Part shown: one piece after another, positions 27,913-37,400 of the stretch
Layout of the letters: each line of letters opens with the position of its first letter
How positions within the stretch are numbered: the stretch's first letter is position 1
From: Bacteroidota bacterium
GTDB taxonomy: Bacteria; Bacteroidota; Rhodothermia; Rhodothermales; UBA10348
Direction of reading: 5' to 3'
DNA length: 64,000 nt
Assembly (NCBI GenBank): GCA_029262855.1
Contig: JAJCYP010000114.1
Location: 1-64,000, forward strand
The notes under the pieces: model-generated
Database searches by the model: none
Seen by the model: only the letters and a program-made list of their open reading frames with translations
Told to the model about the DNA's origin: nothing
Translations under genes and position numbers: made by a program

Positions 27913-28061
27913 GTCGGCGGCACCGGCCACGTGAGGTCGACAACGCAAATGTCTGTTTTCTGATCGTAATCATCCTCAAGCGGCACGCGACTTTCCCACG
28001 GACGGTCGCGCTGCCTGACACATGAAGGCTGACTGAACCACGGTTCTGGCAAGCAGCCCTA

Positions 28062-28101
28062 CGAGGCCTCTGGTTGGCGGACTGGAGGCCTCGGTCTTTT
28101 T
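28062..28101 (+). terminator. Orphan intrinsic terminator
   Basis: CGAGGCCTC and GAGGCCTCG pair perfectly across a 14-base loop, followed by GTCTTTTT. The previous gene already has its own terminator about 160 bases upstream, so what this one ends is unclear. Confidence 0.65.
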
Positions 28102-28133
28102 ATATGACCCGCGGTTGGCAACCGCTGGGAGCA

Positions 28134-28152
28134 CAAATCGGACATTTGTTCT
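28134..28152 (+). promoter_or_regulatory. Conserved upstream element, copy 3
   Basis: CAAATCGGACATTTGTTCT lies 113 bases before the preferred ATG at 28266. A GATAAT lies 15 bases after its CGGACA, which would permit a promoter-like reading at this copy only. Confidence 0.5.
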
Positions 28153-28265
28153 CGTATTAGATAATCGGAGCTTCGGATTAAGAGGCGCACCGCTTGTCCG
28201 TCTGGCACCCACCAGGCTGGTCACGGCAGATAGCCCTCGCTTCCATTCATGATCATGCCCACAAC

Positions 28266-30800
28266 ATGCGCCGCTTCCACTGGCTGTTGCCACTTGCTTG
28301 GCTAATCACCATAGCAGGGGCCCGGCCGGCTGACGGCCAAACCCCGCCATGGCAGGATGCTCCAGAGCGCCCTGCTGTACTCGAACTCGTATCGGAGGAG
28401 ATACCCGCGTTCGCCGACCCGATGAAGGCCGCTGCCCAAGGGGAGTGGTCTCCGGGATTCGCATTTCCGTATCGCGGCGTGTCGCGAATGGTGACGGCCG
28501 CCCTATCGGAGGGTGACAATGTCTACCTCGCCGGCACCTTCAGGATGGCCGGGGGCATTCCAGCGGAGTATGTTGTCCGCTGGCACAGGCCCTCAGCGAC
28601 GTGGCATCCGCTCGGAGGGGGGCTGAATGGGCCCGTCGAGGCCATGCTGTACGCCTCAGACGGGCAACTTTACGTCGCAGGATCCTTCACTCGCGCCGGA
28701 AGTGGGTCGGCTACCGCGATTGCCCGGTGGAGTCCTCAGACGGAACAGTGGAGTTCCCTGGGCGATGGGCTGGACAACGTCGCCACCGCCCTGGCAGAGG
28801 ATCCTCAGGGACGAATCCTGGTCGGCGGGTTCTTCAACCGGGCGGGTAGCGTCACCGTACAACGGGTTGCCCGCTTCTCGCCCCTCGATGAATCGTGGGA
28901 GGCCCTGGGGCAGGGCTTCAACAACCTCGTGCTGGGTCTGACGGTGTCGGCGGCCGGGGACATCTACGCGACAGGTGACTTTACGAGTTCAGGTGGGATC
29001 AGTACACCCGGGATCGCGCAATTCCACCCGGCCGAGCAAGCATGGAAGACCCTGGGCGCCGGGATTTCAGGGATGGGGCGTGCCGTCACGATTGACGCGG
29101 AGGGCCACCTTTGGGTTGGCGGACTATTCAGCCACGTCGATGCCCGACCTCAGCCCTACCTCGGCCGATGGGATCCCACCGAGTCGCGCTGGGAGAATCT
29201 TGAGGGCGGGCCGGCTGGTCGGGTCGACGTGCTTACAGCCACCGCCGATGGTCGATTGCTGGTTGGCGGAGGCTTTCAGACGGCTGATTCAAAAAGTGCC
29301 TCGGGAGTCGCCGAGTTGGACCTCGCCACGTGGAGATGGTCGGGACTGGACCGCGGCGTGAATAGCGCAGTTACTGCGATCGCTGAGGCTTCCGACGGCT
29401 CGCTGGTGATAGGAGGCGCTTTCAGTCAAGCGGGCACTGAGCCCGCCGATGCCGTGGCCTTGTGGTCGAACGAGGGCCGCTGGCGCCACATCGAGCCGGC
29501 CCATCGCGAAAACGGACTCGATGGTCCCGTTCTTGCGCTTGCCGGTTCGCCGGAGGGACGCCTTTACGCCGCCGGAGTCTTTGGCCGAGCCGGCGGGCAA
29601 GAGGCCTTCTACGTTGCAGAATGGGATCTTCAGCGTCGAGAATGGCGGCCACTGGGAGCAGGAACGAATGCGCCGGTCCGAGCTCTCGCCCTGGACGCCC
29701 GCGGTAGGCTACTTCTCGGAGGCAGCTTCACCGAGGCCGGTGAATCGCAGGCTCGATTTGTGGCCCGCTACGACCCATCCACGCAGTCCTGGGACGATCT
29801 GGGGGCTGGGCTGAACAACGTGGTCTACGCCATCGCGGCCGCTCCTGACGGTTCTGTTTACGTCGGCGGGCAGTTCACGGAGGCCGGAGGAAGCGACGCA
29901 CACTACGTCGCCAGACTGGACCCGTCAGGAAAATGGGAGCGGCTGTCGTCCGGGACGGATAGACCGGTTCTGACGCTCGCCGCTGCGTCTGACGGCAGCG
30001 TCTATGCTGGCGGTGACTTCGTCGAGGCGGGCGGCGTGGGCGTAAACGGCATCGCCCATTGGGCCCCGGACCAGGGTCGCTGGTATACACTGGGAGAAGG
30101 GGTAAACAGCACAGTCCGCTCGGTGGCCGTCGCGGAAGACGGGCGCGTCTACGCGGGTGGAATGTTTACCCGCGCGGGCTCGCAGGAAGCGCGGTTTGTG
30201 GCAACATGGGATCCGCGGTCCTTTCGCTGGAGTCCGCTCGGATCTGGCGTCGACAACATGGTCCGTTCTGTATATCCGGGGCCCGCCGGGCAGATATTTG
30301 TTGCCGGCACATTTCGGACGGCCGGTGGCGTCGAGAGCGCGGGGGTGGCCGTGTGGAGCGCAAACGATCGGGCCTGGTCGACGCTGGGAGCGAGCGCTGA
30401 TGCCACCGTGACCTCTGTGGCCGGAGTCCAGACCAAGGGTGGAGACCTGAAGGTCTATGTGGGAGGGTATTTCGGCCGGATGGGCACTCGGGTCTCCAGC
30501 CACCTGGCTGAGTGGGTCCCCGCAGCAGGAACGGGGGCCCCGAACCCAAGGGAGGCGGTTCGGCAGTGGGAGATCTACCCGAACCCCGCCACGACCATGC
30601 TCAGCCTGCGAGGGCCAATCGAGGGAGGTACCACGGCTGAGCTTCATGACCTTCTGGGGAGGCAGGTCGGCCGCTGGGAACTGCCGGCGAGTGGAGATAC
30701 GAGGTCCCTGAGACTCGGCCCTCTTGCCCCGGGAGTCTATGTGCTGAGGCTTTCTTCGGGTGACGCGGTCTCGACCCGGCCCGTCACCATTGTCAGATAA
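28266..30800 (+). CDS. T9SS-sorted delta-60-like repeat protein 2
   Basis: The track begins at TTG 28194, but the 24 residues before ATG 28266 are not signal-like. From 28266 the protein (844 aa) opens MRRFHWLLPLAWLITIAGA, a standard signal peptide. About 14 units of the same roughly 50-residue propeller repeat follow as in the gene upstream (LAGTFRMAGG, VAGSFTRAGS, VGGFFNRAGS through to VGGYFGRMGT). The sorting tail differs: it has IYPNPATTMLSLRG and ends RPVTIVR, a different type-A subtype from the NYPNPFNP tails of the other cargos. The pair arose by duplication, but the tail was replaced or diverged faster than the repeats. Role unknown; extracellular by inference. Confidence 0.85.
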   Translation: MRRFHWLLPLAWLITIAGARPADGQTPPWQDAPERPAVLELVSEEIPAFADPMKAAAQGEWSPGFAFPYRGVSRMVTAALSEGDNVYLAGTFRMAGGIPAEYVVRWHRPSATWHPLGGGLNGPVEAMLYASDGQLYVAGSFTRAGSGSATAIARWSPQTEQWSSLGDGLDNVATALAEDPQGRILVGGFFNRAGSVTVQRVARFSPLDESWEALGQGFNNLVLGLTVSAAGDIYATGDFTSSGGISTPGIAQFHPAEQAWKTLGAGISGMGRAVTIDAEGHLWVGGLFSHVDARPQPYLGRWDPTESRWENLEGGPAGRVDVLTATADGRLLVGGGFQTADSKSASGVAELDLATWRWSGLDRGVNSAVTAIAEASDGSLVIGGAFSQAGTEPADAVALWSNEGRWRHIEPAHRENGLDGPVLALAGSPEGRLYAAGVFGRAGGQEAFYVAEWDLQRREWRPLGAGTNAPVRALALDARGRLLLGGSFTEAGESQARFVARYDPSTQSWDDLGAGLNNVVYAIAAAPDGSVYVGGQFTEAGGSDAHYVARLDPSGKWERLSSGTDRPVLTLAAASDGSVYAGGDFVEAGGVGVNGIAHWAPDQGRWYTLGEGVNSTVRSVAVAEDGRVYAGGMFTRAGSQEARFVATWDPRSFRWSPLGSGVDNMVRSVYPGPAGQIFVAGTFRTAGGVESAGVAVWSANDRAWSTLGASADATVTSVAGVQTKGGDLKVYVGGYFGRMGTRVSSHLAEWVPAAGTGAPNPREAVRQWEIYPNPATTMLSLRGPIEGGTTAELHDLLGRQVGRWELPASGDTRSLRLGPLAPGVYVLRLSSGDAVSTRPVTIVR

Positions 30801-30841
30801 AGCCACCGAATCAAGAGTCCCGTGGCGGCTACCAACAAAAT

Positions 30842-30868
30842 GGCCCGAACAGCTCAGCTGTCCGGGCC
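30842..30868. terminator. Hairpin between convergent genes
   Basis: GGCCCG-A-ACAGC and GCTGT-C-CGGGCC pair around a TCA loop with one mismatch. On the minus strand it is followed by ATTTTGTTGG; on the plus strand no T-run follows. It could end the minus-strand unit whose last gene stops at 31020, and perhaps also the plus-strand gene. Confidence 0.55.
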
Positions 30869-31019
30869 GCGCCCTCGATCCTATGACGGGAAGCGAGTGC
30901 CGATGTACAGGAGGGGGAACGGAGCACTTTCAAGCAGTCGTTGATACTGGGCGAAAATGTCCGAATCGTGCTACGAAGTACGCGCTACGTCCAATCTGTG
31001 CCATCGGGAAGCCCAAGAC

Positions 31020-31769
31020 TTATCGTTTCGCCATCTCGAACCGAAGGGTACCCGGAGCCCTCGGTTGGCTCGCGCCGCTGCCAGCGTGCGAAAATCCAGA
31101 CCAACGCTCCTGAACCGCGGATGGCCGGTGCGTGAGCGGAATCGAGACGTGGCTCGATGAATCGGCATCCCAGGACTCGACGTGGAGCCAGTAATCTGCT
31201 GCGGCGGGACCGCGCCTCAAACTCAGAATCGCCCAGCTGGAATCCGGGATAAAGCCCAGTCGTCGCGACAGGGGTCCCACCGAGTCGGGAATGGCCACGT
31301 CTCTTGATCCGGAGATCCCGCCGTAGCCGGAGCGGTACGCATAGGCGGAGACCCAGACACCGCGCGCCTCGCCGTCGTGCCCCACGGAGCCCACAAACCG
31401 GTCGGAGTCCTCGTGGGTCATCGAAGGCGCCTGACTCCAGCCGTACAGCCTCACGCGGTTCATCCTCGTAGAGAGGTCGGAAAGCCCGATGATCTTGAAG
31501 GCCATGCCGTCCGGTGCCTCGGACAGGTCGAACCTGACCCGAAAGTCCCAATCGCGGCGATCGGTGGGTGCACCCCAGAACGTAGCGCGCTTCCACAAGG
31601 GGCCCGCCCATATATCGCCCTTCTGGATGCTGAAGTTCCAGGCCCGACCGAAGGGCCCGGGGGTGTCCTGTGGTGAAGGCTCGTTATTCAAGAAGACGAT
31701 CCCCGAAAGGACCAGAACAAGTCCGCCCAAACCGGCGCCGATGCGGCCGGGCAAGGACAGGCCCATCAT
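31020..31769 (-). CDS. Membrane-anchored or exported protein, unknown function
   Basis: The track ORF begins at 31991, but its first 74 residues are a shadow of the upstream gene. The ATG at 31769 overlaps the upstream TGA as ATGA, so this start (249 aa) is preferred and translation is probably coupled. An N-terminal hydrophobic helix (IGAGLGGLVLVLSGIVFL, about 10-27) acts as a signal or anchor. The remainder looks like a globular extracytoplasmic domain, rich in Trp, Arg and Ser (AWNFSIQKGDIWAG, WDFRVRFDLSEAPDG). No family was recognised. Its partner gene encodes a propeller lipoprotein, so the two may work together at the cell envelope. Confidence 0.7.
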   Translation of the reverse strand: MMGLSLPGRIGAGLGGLVLVLSGIVFLNNEPSPQDTPGPFGRAWNFSIQKGDIWAGPLWKRATFWGAPTDRRDWDFRVRFDLSEAPDGMAFKIIGLSDLSTRMNRVRLYGWSQAPSMTHEDSDRFVGSVGHDGEARGVWVSAYAYRSGYGGISGSRDVAIPDSVGPLSRRLGFIPDSSWAILSLRRGPAAADYWLHVESWDADSSSHVSIPLTHRPSAVQERWSGFSHAGSGASQPRAPGTLRFEMAKR

Positions 31770-32641
31770 CCCCGATCCGCGACCACGGCCAGGAGTGTTC
31801 CATCCGGACTCACCGACAAGCGAGTGGTACCGGCCAGCCCCAGTTCGGCCACCTGCTCCCAGTCGAGGCCGGGCGCATACCGGTAAAGCACACCATCCAC
31901 CGCCATGAGCACCGAGCCATCCGGAGCCACGGCGAAGTCCTGTCCACCCTCGATCGGGACGGCGAAGGCCTCTGACCCCCCCGTGTCCCAATCGTACGTC
32001 CGGAGTTCCCTCGACTCATCGGACAGATTGATCAGATAAGCGGAGGCCCGCTTCCCGGGGACCCGGTTCAGGGATCGGCCCACGTTCTCGGCAACAATGG
32101 TCGTGTCGGCAGTTCCTACGGTGACCAACTGCAGGGTAGCCGGACGTCCGAGCCGAAAGAAGAGGACGCGGTCCGATCCAACCCACGTGTGGTATCCGAC
32201 ACGGTCAATCATCGCCACCTTGCTGGCCGCGCCCGATCCGCTAAGGGGATATTGCCACAGTTCCTGAACCTGATTCAGGTCCATCCTTATCACACTGAAG
32301 GTTGTGGACCTCGGGGTAACCGTCGGCGAATATTCACCTTCCTCGGTAGTAGTCACCTGGCGGATGGATCCGTCCTTCACGTTGTAGGCAAACGTGTCCA
32401 TGTTGCCCGTCCGGTCAGATGTGAAGAGGACGGTCGATCCGTCTGGCGTGAAATGGGGCTGGTTGTCGTAGCCCTGCCGGTCTGTGATGTGGGTCACGTG
32501 GCTGGCGCCGTCACTCGTCAGGTCGTAGAGGTGAATGTCGGTTCCAGGCGGAGCCTCGGCCGCTGTTTCCGGTTCGTTTGTCTCGGCGCCGCAGGCGGCG
32601 AGGAGGAAGAGGAATAGCGAGGCGATGAGATATTGGCGCAT
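31766..32641 (-). CDS. Lipoprotein with TolB/PD40-like propeller repeats
   Basis: The 291-aa product starts with a lipoprotein signal peptide (LIASLFLFLLAACGAE; lipobox LAAC, Cys17). It contains PD40/TolB-type repeats: DNQPHFTPDGSTVLFTSDRT and EYSPTVTPRSTTFSVIRM, then VGSDRVLFFRL and SVSPDGTLLAVVADRG. PD40 repeats form beta-propellers and usually bind proteins or peptidoglycan-linked partners in the periplasm. The protein is shorter than TolB and lacks an obvious N-terminal TolB domain, so it is not TolB itself. It is the first gene of a two-gene unit whose second start overlaps its stop codon, and it is divergent from the hydrolase gene at 32726. Confidence 0.75.
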   Translation of the reverse strand: MRQYLIASLFLFLLAACGAETNEPETAAEAPPGTDIHLYDLTSDGASHVTHITDRQGYDNQPHFTPDGSTVLFTSDRTGNMDTFAYNVKDGSIRQVTTTEEGEYSPTVTPRSTTFSVIRMDLNQVQELWQYPLSGSGAASKVAMIDRVGYHTWVGSDRVLFFRLGRPATLQLVTVGTADTTIVAENVGRSLNRVPGKRASAYLINLSDESRELRTYDWDTGGSEAFAVPIEGGQDFAVAPDGSVLMAVDGVLYRYAPGLDWEQVAELGLAGTTRLSVSPDGTLLAVVADRG

Positions 32642-32725
32642 TTTCGGGGCGTCTTGTGCCTATGGTGTAACTCAAAGTACCGTTGCCGACTCTAGGGTTC
32701 ACGGCTCCCATCAAACACGTCCCTC

Positions 32726-33484
32726 ATGAAAACGTCCGAGGTCTCATTTCCCGGCAGCCAAGGGGCGACGCTGACCGGCCTGCTGGATCTTCCGGATGCC
32801 GGAGTCGACCTGCGTGCGTGCGCCGTATTCGCACACTGCTTTACCTGCTCGAAGGACCTGCGCGTCGTCCGCGGCGTCGCCCGGGAGTTGACCAAGGAGG
32901 GTCTGGCCGTTCTTCGGTTCGACTTCACGGGTCTCGGCCACAGTGAGGGCGATTTCGCGGAGACCACATTCAGCACCAATGCTGGAGACCTGGAAGCCGC
33001 CGCCGACTGGTTGGCCGCGAACTACGAGGCACCGAAGCTGCTCGTCGGCCACAGCCTGGGAGGTGCTGCGGTGTTGCTTGCTGCTGGCAGCATGCCCTCG
33101 GTCGAAGCAGTCGCGACCATCGGGGCACCCTGTGATCCGACTCACGTGAAGCACCTGCTGAGTGGCGCGGAGTTCGACGAGGAGGATCGAGCAGAGGTGG
33201 TATTGGCGGGGAGGGCCTTTACCATCAGCAAAGCCTTCCTGGAAGACCTCGACGATCACAACATGCAGCGCCGGATCGCCAATCTGAACCGGCCCCTGCT
33301 CATTTTCCACTCGCCAGTCGATACGGTTGTCGGCATCGACAATGCCGAGCGGATATACAACGCGGCGAAACATCCGAAGAGCTTCGTCTCACTTCATGAG
33401 GCGGATCATCTGGTCACGGATGCGAAGACCGCAGCCTACCTCGGTCACATTCTCTCGGCGTGGTCGCAGTTGTACCTGTCCTGA
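32726..33484 (+). CDS. Alpha/beta hydrolase
   Basis: The 252-aa product is a cytoplasmic alpha/beta-hydrolase: no signal peptide, HCFTCSKD (oxyanion region), FDFTGLGHSEGDF, the nucleophile elbow GHSLGG (Ser110), an acid in HSPVDTVVG and a His in EADHLV. The pattern closely resembles the hydrolase half of hydrolase-OsmC fusion proteins, but here no OsmC domain follows. Substrate unknown; small esters are typical of the fold. It is monocistronic in appearance, with a hairpin just after its stop codon. Confidence 0.85.
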   Translation: MKTSEVSFPGSQGATLTGLLDLPDAGVDLRACAVFAHCFTCSKDLRVVRGVARELTKEGLAVLRFDFTGLGHSEGDFAETTFSTNAGDLEAAADWLAANYEAPKLLVGHSLGGAAVLLAAGSMPSVEAVATIGAPCDPTHVKHLLSGAEFDEEDRAEVVLAGRAFTISKAFLEDLDDHNMQRRIANLNRPLLIFHSPVDTVVGIDNAERIYNAAKHPKSFVSLHEADHLVTDAKTAAYLGHILSAWSQLYLS

Positions 33485-33511
33485 CGTAGCCCGGATGAAG
33501 GCTACGCGTCA
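33482..33511. terminator. Hairpin between convergent hydrolase and regulator genes
   Basis: TGACGTAGCC pairs with GGCTA..CGTCA (two-base bulge), overlapping the hydrolase stop codon. No T-run follows. It probably separates the two convergent transcripts, but termination is not certain. Confidence 0.45.
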
Positions 33512-33552
33512 TACCTGACTGAAGAAGGCACCGAGAGATCACCTGTAGCCGT

Positions 33553-34203
33553 CTACTCTTCTGCCAGTCCATTTCGCCACACCCACGCGATCGTCTGCGC
33601 GCGCGTGGCCACATCAAGCTTCTCGTAGACGCTGTTGGCGTGCTTCTTCACGGTGCTGTCGGAGATGAACAGCTTGTGGGCAATCTCCATGTTCGAGTCG
33701 CCGGCCGCGATGCGCTGCAGGACCTCGCGTTCGCGCTCGCTCAGCTTGTGCAGCAGGTCATTACTTGCTCGGTTTCCTGACCGGTTACTCTTCACGAACA
33801 GGGCCGCGATCCGGCGACTGAGCCAACCAGACTCGCCTACAGCAATCCCCCGAACCGCCTCGACAATGGTCGCCAGCGGCTCCTGCTTCGTCAGGTAGCC
33901 GGCTGCCCCTGCGTCCAATACCGAAAATATGTAGTCTTCATCCTCGTAGGCACTCAGCACCAGCACTTGAGTGCGCGCCTGCTCCTGGAAGAGACGGCGT
34001 GTCACTTCGACCCCGTTTATGCCGGGCATCTCAAGATCGAGAACGAGAACGTCGGGATCCTGCGCCCGTACAAGCTGAAGCGCTCCCTCACCGTTCACGG
34101 CCTCCGCCACGACCTGCATGCCGGGCTCGCGGTTCAGACGTCCCGCTACCCCCTCGCGAAAGGCTGGATGGTCGTCGGCCAGAACGATACGTATGGGATT
34201 CAT
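33553..34203 (-). CDS. NarL/FixJ-type response regulator
   Basis: The 216-aa product has a receiver domain (1-125) with acidic pocket (LADDH), phospho-acceptor Asp56 in VLVLDLEMPG, the Thr/Ser switch position (VLSAYED) and Lys106 in YLTKQEP. A LuxR-type helix-turn-helix follows (about 150-205): LSEREREVLQRIAAGDSNME and STVKKHANSVYEKL. All key residues are present. It is divergent from the large sensor kinase at 34422, its probable partner: HisKA_3 kinases pair with NarL regulators. A perfect inverted repeat lies 11-30 bases before its start, possibly an autoregulatory operator. No Shine-Dalgarno is evident. Confidence 0.9.
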   Translation of the reverse strand: MNPIRIVLADDHPAFREGVAGRLNREPGMQVVAEAVNGEGALQLVRAQDPDVLVLDLEMPGINGVEVTRRLFQEQARTQVLVLSAYEDEDYIFSVLDAGAAGYLTKQEPLATIVEAVRGIAVGESGWLSRRIAALFVKSNRSGNRASNDLLHKLSEREREVLQRIAAGDSNMEIAHKLFISDSTVKKHANSVYEKLDVATRAQTIAWVWRNGLAEE

Positions 34204-34213
34204 GATGATAATT

Positions 34214-34233
34214 AAGTCCGGAAACCCGGACTT
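34214..34233. promoter_or_regulatory. Perfect inverted repeat before the response-regulator gene
   Basis: AAGTCCGG-AAAC-CCGGACTT lies 11-30 bases upstream of the regulator's ATG (34203, minus strand) in the region shared with the divergent sensor gene. It could be an operator for the NarL-type regulator itself or an RNA hairpin in its leader. Confidence 0.55.
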
Positions 34234-34421
34234 CAGTCCAGAGGAGTATCAAGGTATATTCCACATGGCACGGGTGTCGGTCGCCCGCGGACAAAATTCG
34301 GAGCTCAGCCAGCGTCAGGTTAACCCGGCGATGCGTAATTATGGAAACTCCGGAATTCAGGGTTCGCACGCAGTGTACCCAAGTACCAATCTTCGTCTGA
34401 CCGAGACTTCCTCAAGCCCCG

Positions 34422-37400
34422 ATGCCCTACCACCCAACCGTTTTACGCCGCCGAGGACGCCGCCTGCTCGGCGTGGCCGCGTTATGGGTCCTGATCGGAC
34501 TCGTTCCTACCGGAGTGGGGGCCCAGCCGACATCGCCTGCGTTCGATGTCATTCGTATCGGTGTGGAACAGGGCCTCTCGCACCGGCTGGTATATGACCT
34601 ACTCGAGGACCGACAAGGTTACATGTGGTTCGCGACGCGGGAGGGGTTGAATCGTTTTGACGGCCACCGCTTCGTTGTCTACATGCACGAACCGGGCGAC
34701 TCTCTTTCAATACCCGAATCGAAGGTCACGCGTGTCTTCGAGAGTGCGGATGGCACGCTGTGGATCGGGACCGATGTCGGCCTCGTCCGGTTTGATCGGT
34801 TCACCGAGACGTTTCGCCGCGTCCCGTCCCGGACAGGGGCTACACCGCAACTCCTTTCCGAGTCCGTCACTGACATAGCCGAAACCCCGGATGGCACGCT
34901 CTGGGTGACGACGGGAGAGCTTCGGCTTTTCCGGTTGCCCCCCAATGTCTCGGAGTTGGAGCTCGTTCCCGTGACCGTCGCTGGCAACAAGGGCTTGATG
35001 CTCACCCGTAGGATCGGCGTCGATCCAATGGGCCGAATCGTCCTCTTCTGTGCTGCGGCAGGAGCAAGAGTGTCCTTTCTGGGGCGGCTGGATCCGGCGA
35101 CTGCAGATTGCTCCATGGAACAGCATCTGCCGGACACAGGCGCGCTGGACGCCATCGGTTTCGAATCGGACGGATCGGCTATTGTCAGCGCATCCATTCA
35201 GATCGCTTCAGGCAGCGATAGAGTCAGAGTGGCACGGTGGGATGGCCAGTTGAGATGGTCGGTAGCCCTCGATGCCTCACCGCCCCGGGATCTCCTCGTA
35301 GACGTCCGCGACCAGATCTGGCTGGCCACGCACAGCGGCGTCTTTTTGCTTGCCCCGACCGGCCGAGTCATCACCCACTTCACCCGAAGCCCCGTGGACG
35401 ACAAGACCCTTTCGGACGACCGGGCGAACGCCGTGGCGCTCACTCGCGACGGTTCGGTGTGGGTTGCCACCGATGACGGGGTAACGGTATTCCTGCCCAC
35501 GGGGACTCCCTTTCGGGCCATCCGGCATCGTCCCGGTGATCCTACGTCCCTGGGCGATCCGCGCGTGAATGCAATCCGGGAGACGAGCGATGGCACGCTC
35601 TGGGTCGGCACGTCCAGGGGTCTCTACAAGCGCTCCAGGGGCACCGAAAAATTCGAATCCATCGATCTGCCCGACCTGCCCAGTGCGGCCTCGGGCACGC
35701 AGGAAAGGATCTGGTCCTTGATTGAGGCAGCCCCGGGGGTCATCTGGTTCGGGACGGCCGGGGCCGGGTTATACCGACTCGACACGGCGTCAGGGGATCT
35801 CCGTCACCTGTCGACCCCCCTTCACGTGCTCCTCGATCGGAACGAAGTTGAGCGCTCGTCGATCGACAGGACGTCGATCCCCTACATCGGCCGAGATCGG
35901 GTCGGTAGCCTCTGGTTGACCACCAGGCGAGGGGTCCTGCGGGTCGACTCGCTCGAAGTCTTCACGCTCGTTGCGTCCGGGACGGCGAACTCCCCACCGG
36001 CCGATAGACTCGTCAACGTAATGCTACAGGACCGCCGCGGCGGTTACTGGGCAGGCAACGACTCGGGCCTGCGGGCCTTCGACCCGGACGCTGGGGAGTT
36101 TCGGGTCGTAGGAGAGACCGGGCTCCGGGATCGTGGACTCAGCTTCCGGTCGGTCTGGACCCTCGCCGAGTCCCCGCTCACTCCTGACGCGCTCTGGGTG
36201 GGTACGATCGGGGGAGGCCTCAACCGGTATGACGCGAAGACCGGTCGCTTCACCTGGTATACCATGGCCGAAGGGATGCCGAGCAATGGTATCTACGGCA
36301 TCCTCGTAGACGATAAGGGACTCCTTTGGATGAGCACCACGAACGGGCTTGCCCGGTTCGATCCGTTGACGGGATTCGTGGAATCCTTCACACGTCACGA
36401 CGGGCTGCACGACGACGATTTCGACCTCATGGCCTACCACAAGGGGCAGGTCTCAGGGAAAATGTGGTTTGGGGGTCCAACCGGCCTGACGGAGTTCCAC
36501 CCGGACTCCATCGCGATGAGTGCGTCTGACTTCCAGGTCAACATATCGAGCATCAGCGTGCTCGACCGGCCGTATCCCGGTATCGTGGCAGACGGGGACA
36601 CGCTGCGGCTGGCGCACACACAGAACTCGCTGGGATTCCGTTTCTCCGCGCCCGACCTGCTGCACCCGGACGATGTCGGGTTCCGCTATCGGCTCGCCGG
36701 ATACGATGAGGACTGGCGCCTGAATGACGCCTCCCGGCCCGAGGTCTCGTACACGCGCCTGCCTCCGGGGTGGTACACCTTTGAAGTGCAGGCCGCCGGA
36801 CCGGGCTCTGGCCTCGGCAGACGCACGACCCGACTCTTGGTCTCGATCGTGCCGGCGGTCTGGCAAACAGCATGGTTCCGTTTACTCTACCTTACCCTCG
36901 CTGTCGGTGCGTTCGCCTGGGGCATCTCGTCGGTGCAGCGCCGCCGAGGAAGACTGGCGATCGAGACCGCACGCCGGGAGGTGGAGCTCAAGCGCCTGCT
37001 AGCCGACCGGGAAGAGCAGGAACGGGGCAGGCTTGCGCGCGAGATTCATGACGGGCCCATCCAGACCCTCTACAGCGTCAACCACCGGTTGGAGGAGGCA
37101 TCGCCGGACGGACTTGCGGCCAGCCGCCGCGATGTGCAGGAACTCGCCTCGGAGTTGCGCGCTATCTGCGAGCACCTGCGACCGGCGCTCGTTGCCAATA
37201 TCGGACTGGAAGGAGCGCTTCGGGCGCGTGTTCGAACACTGTCAAGGAGGTACCCAGGACTGACGATTTCGCTCATGTTCGATCCCAAGTGTTCCGATCT
37301 CGAAGAGGCGACCGGGCACGCCTGCTACCGAATCGTCCAAGAGGCGCTGAGCAACGTCATCCAGCATGCCCAAGCGTCACAGATCGAGGTCCGGCTCGCC

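Larger units (their letters stand above)
27829..28265 (+). promoter_or_regulatory. Intergenic region with two terminators and an upstream element
   Basis: This 437-base region holds the terminator of the upstream gene (27872-27912), about 150 bases with no visible ORF, a second hairpin with a T-run (28062-28101), and a conserved CAAATCGGACA element (28134-28152) before the next gene. The piece between the two hairpins could be a short independent transcript. Confidence 0.4.

Noticed and set aside
25210-30800. CRISPR-like or tandem DNA repeat array
   Set aside because: The periodicity of about 150 bases is at protein level (propeller units) and the DNA copies are too divergent to be a repeat array.
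31770-31991. Upstream extension of the unknown minus-strand protein to 31991
   Set aside because: The extra 74 residues are an out-of-frame reading of the lipoprotein gene; the ATGA overlap at 31769-31766 marks the start.
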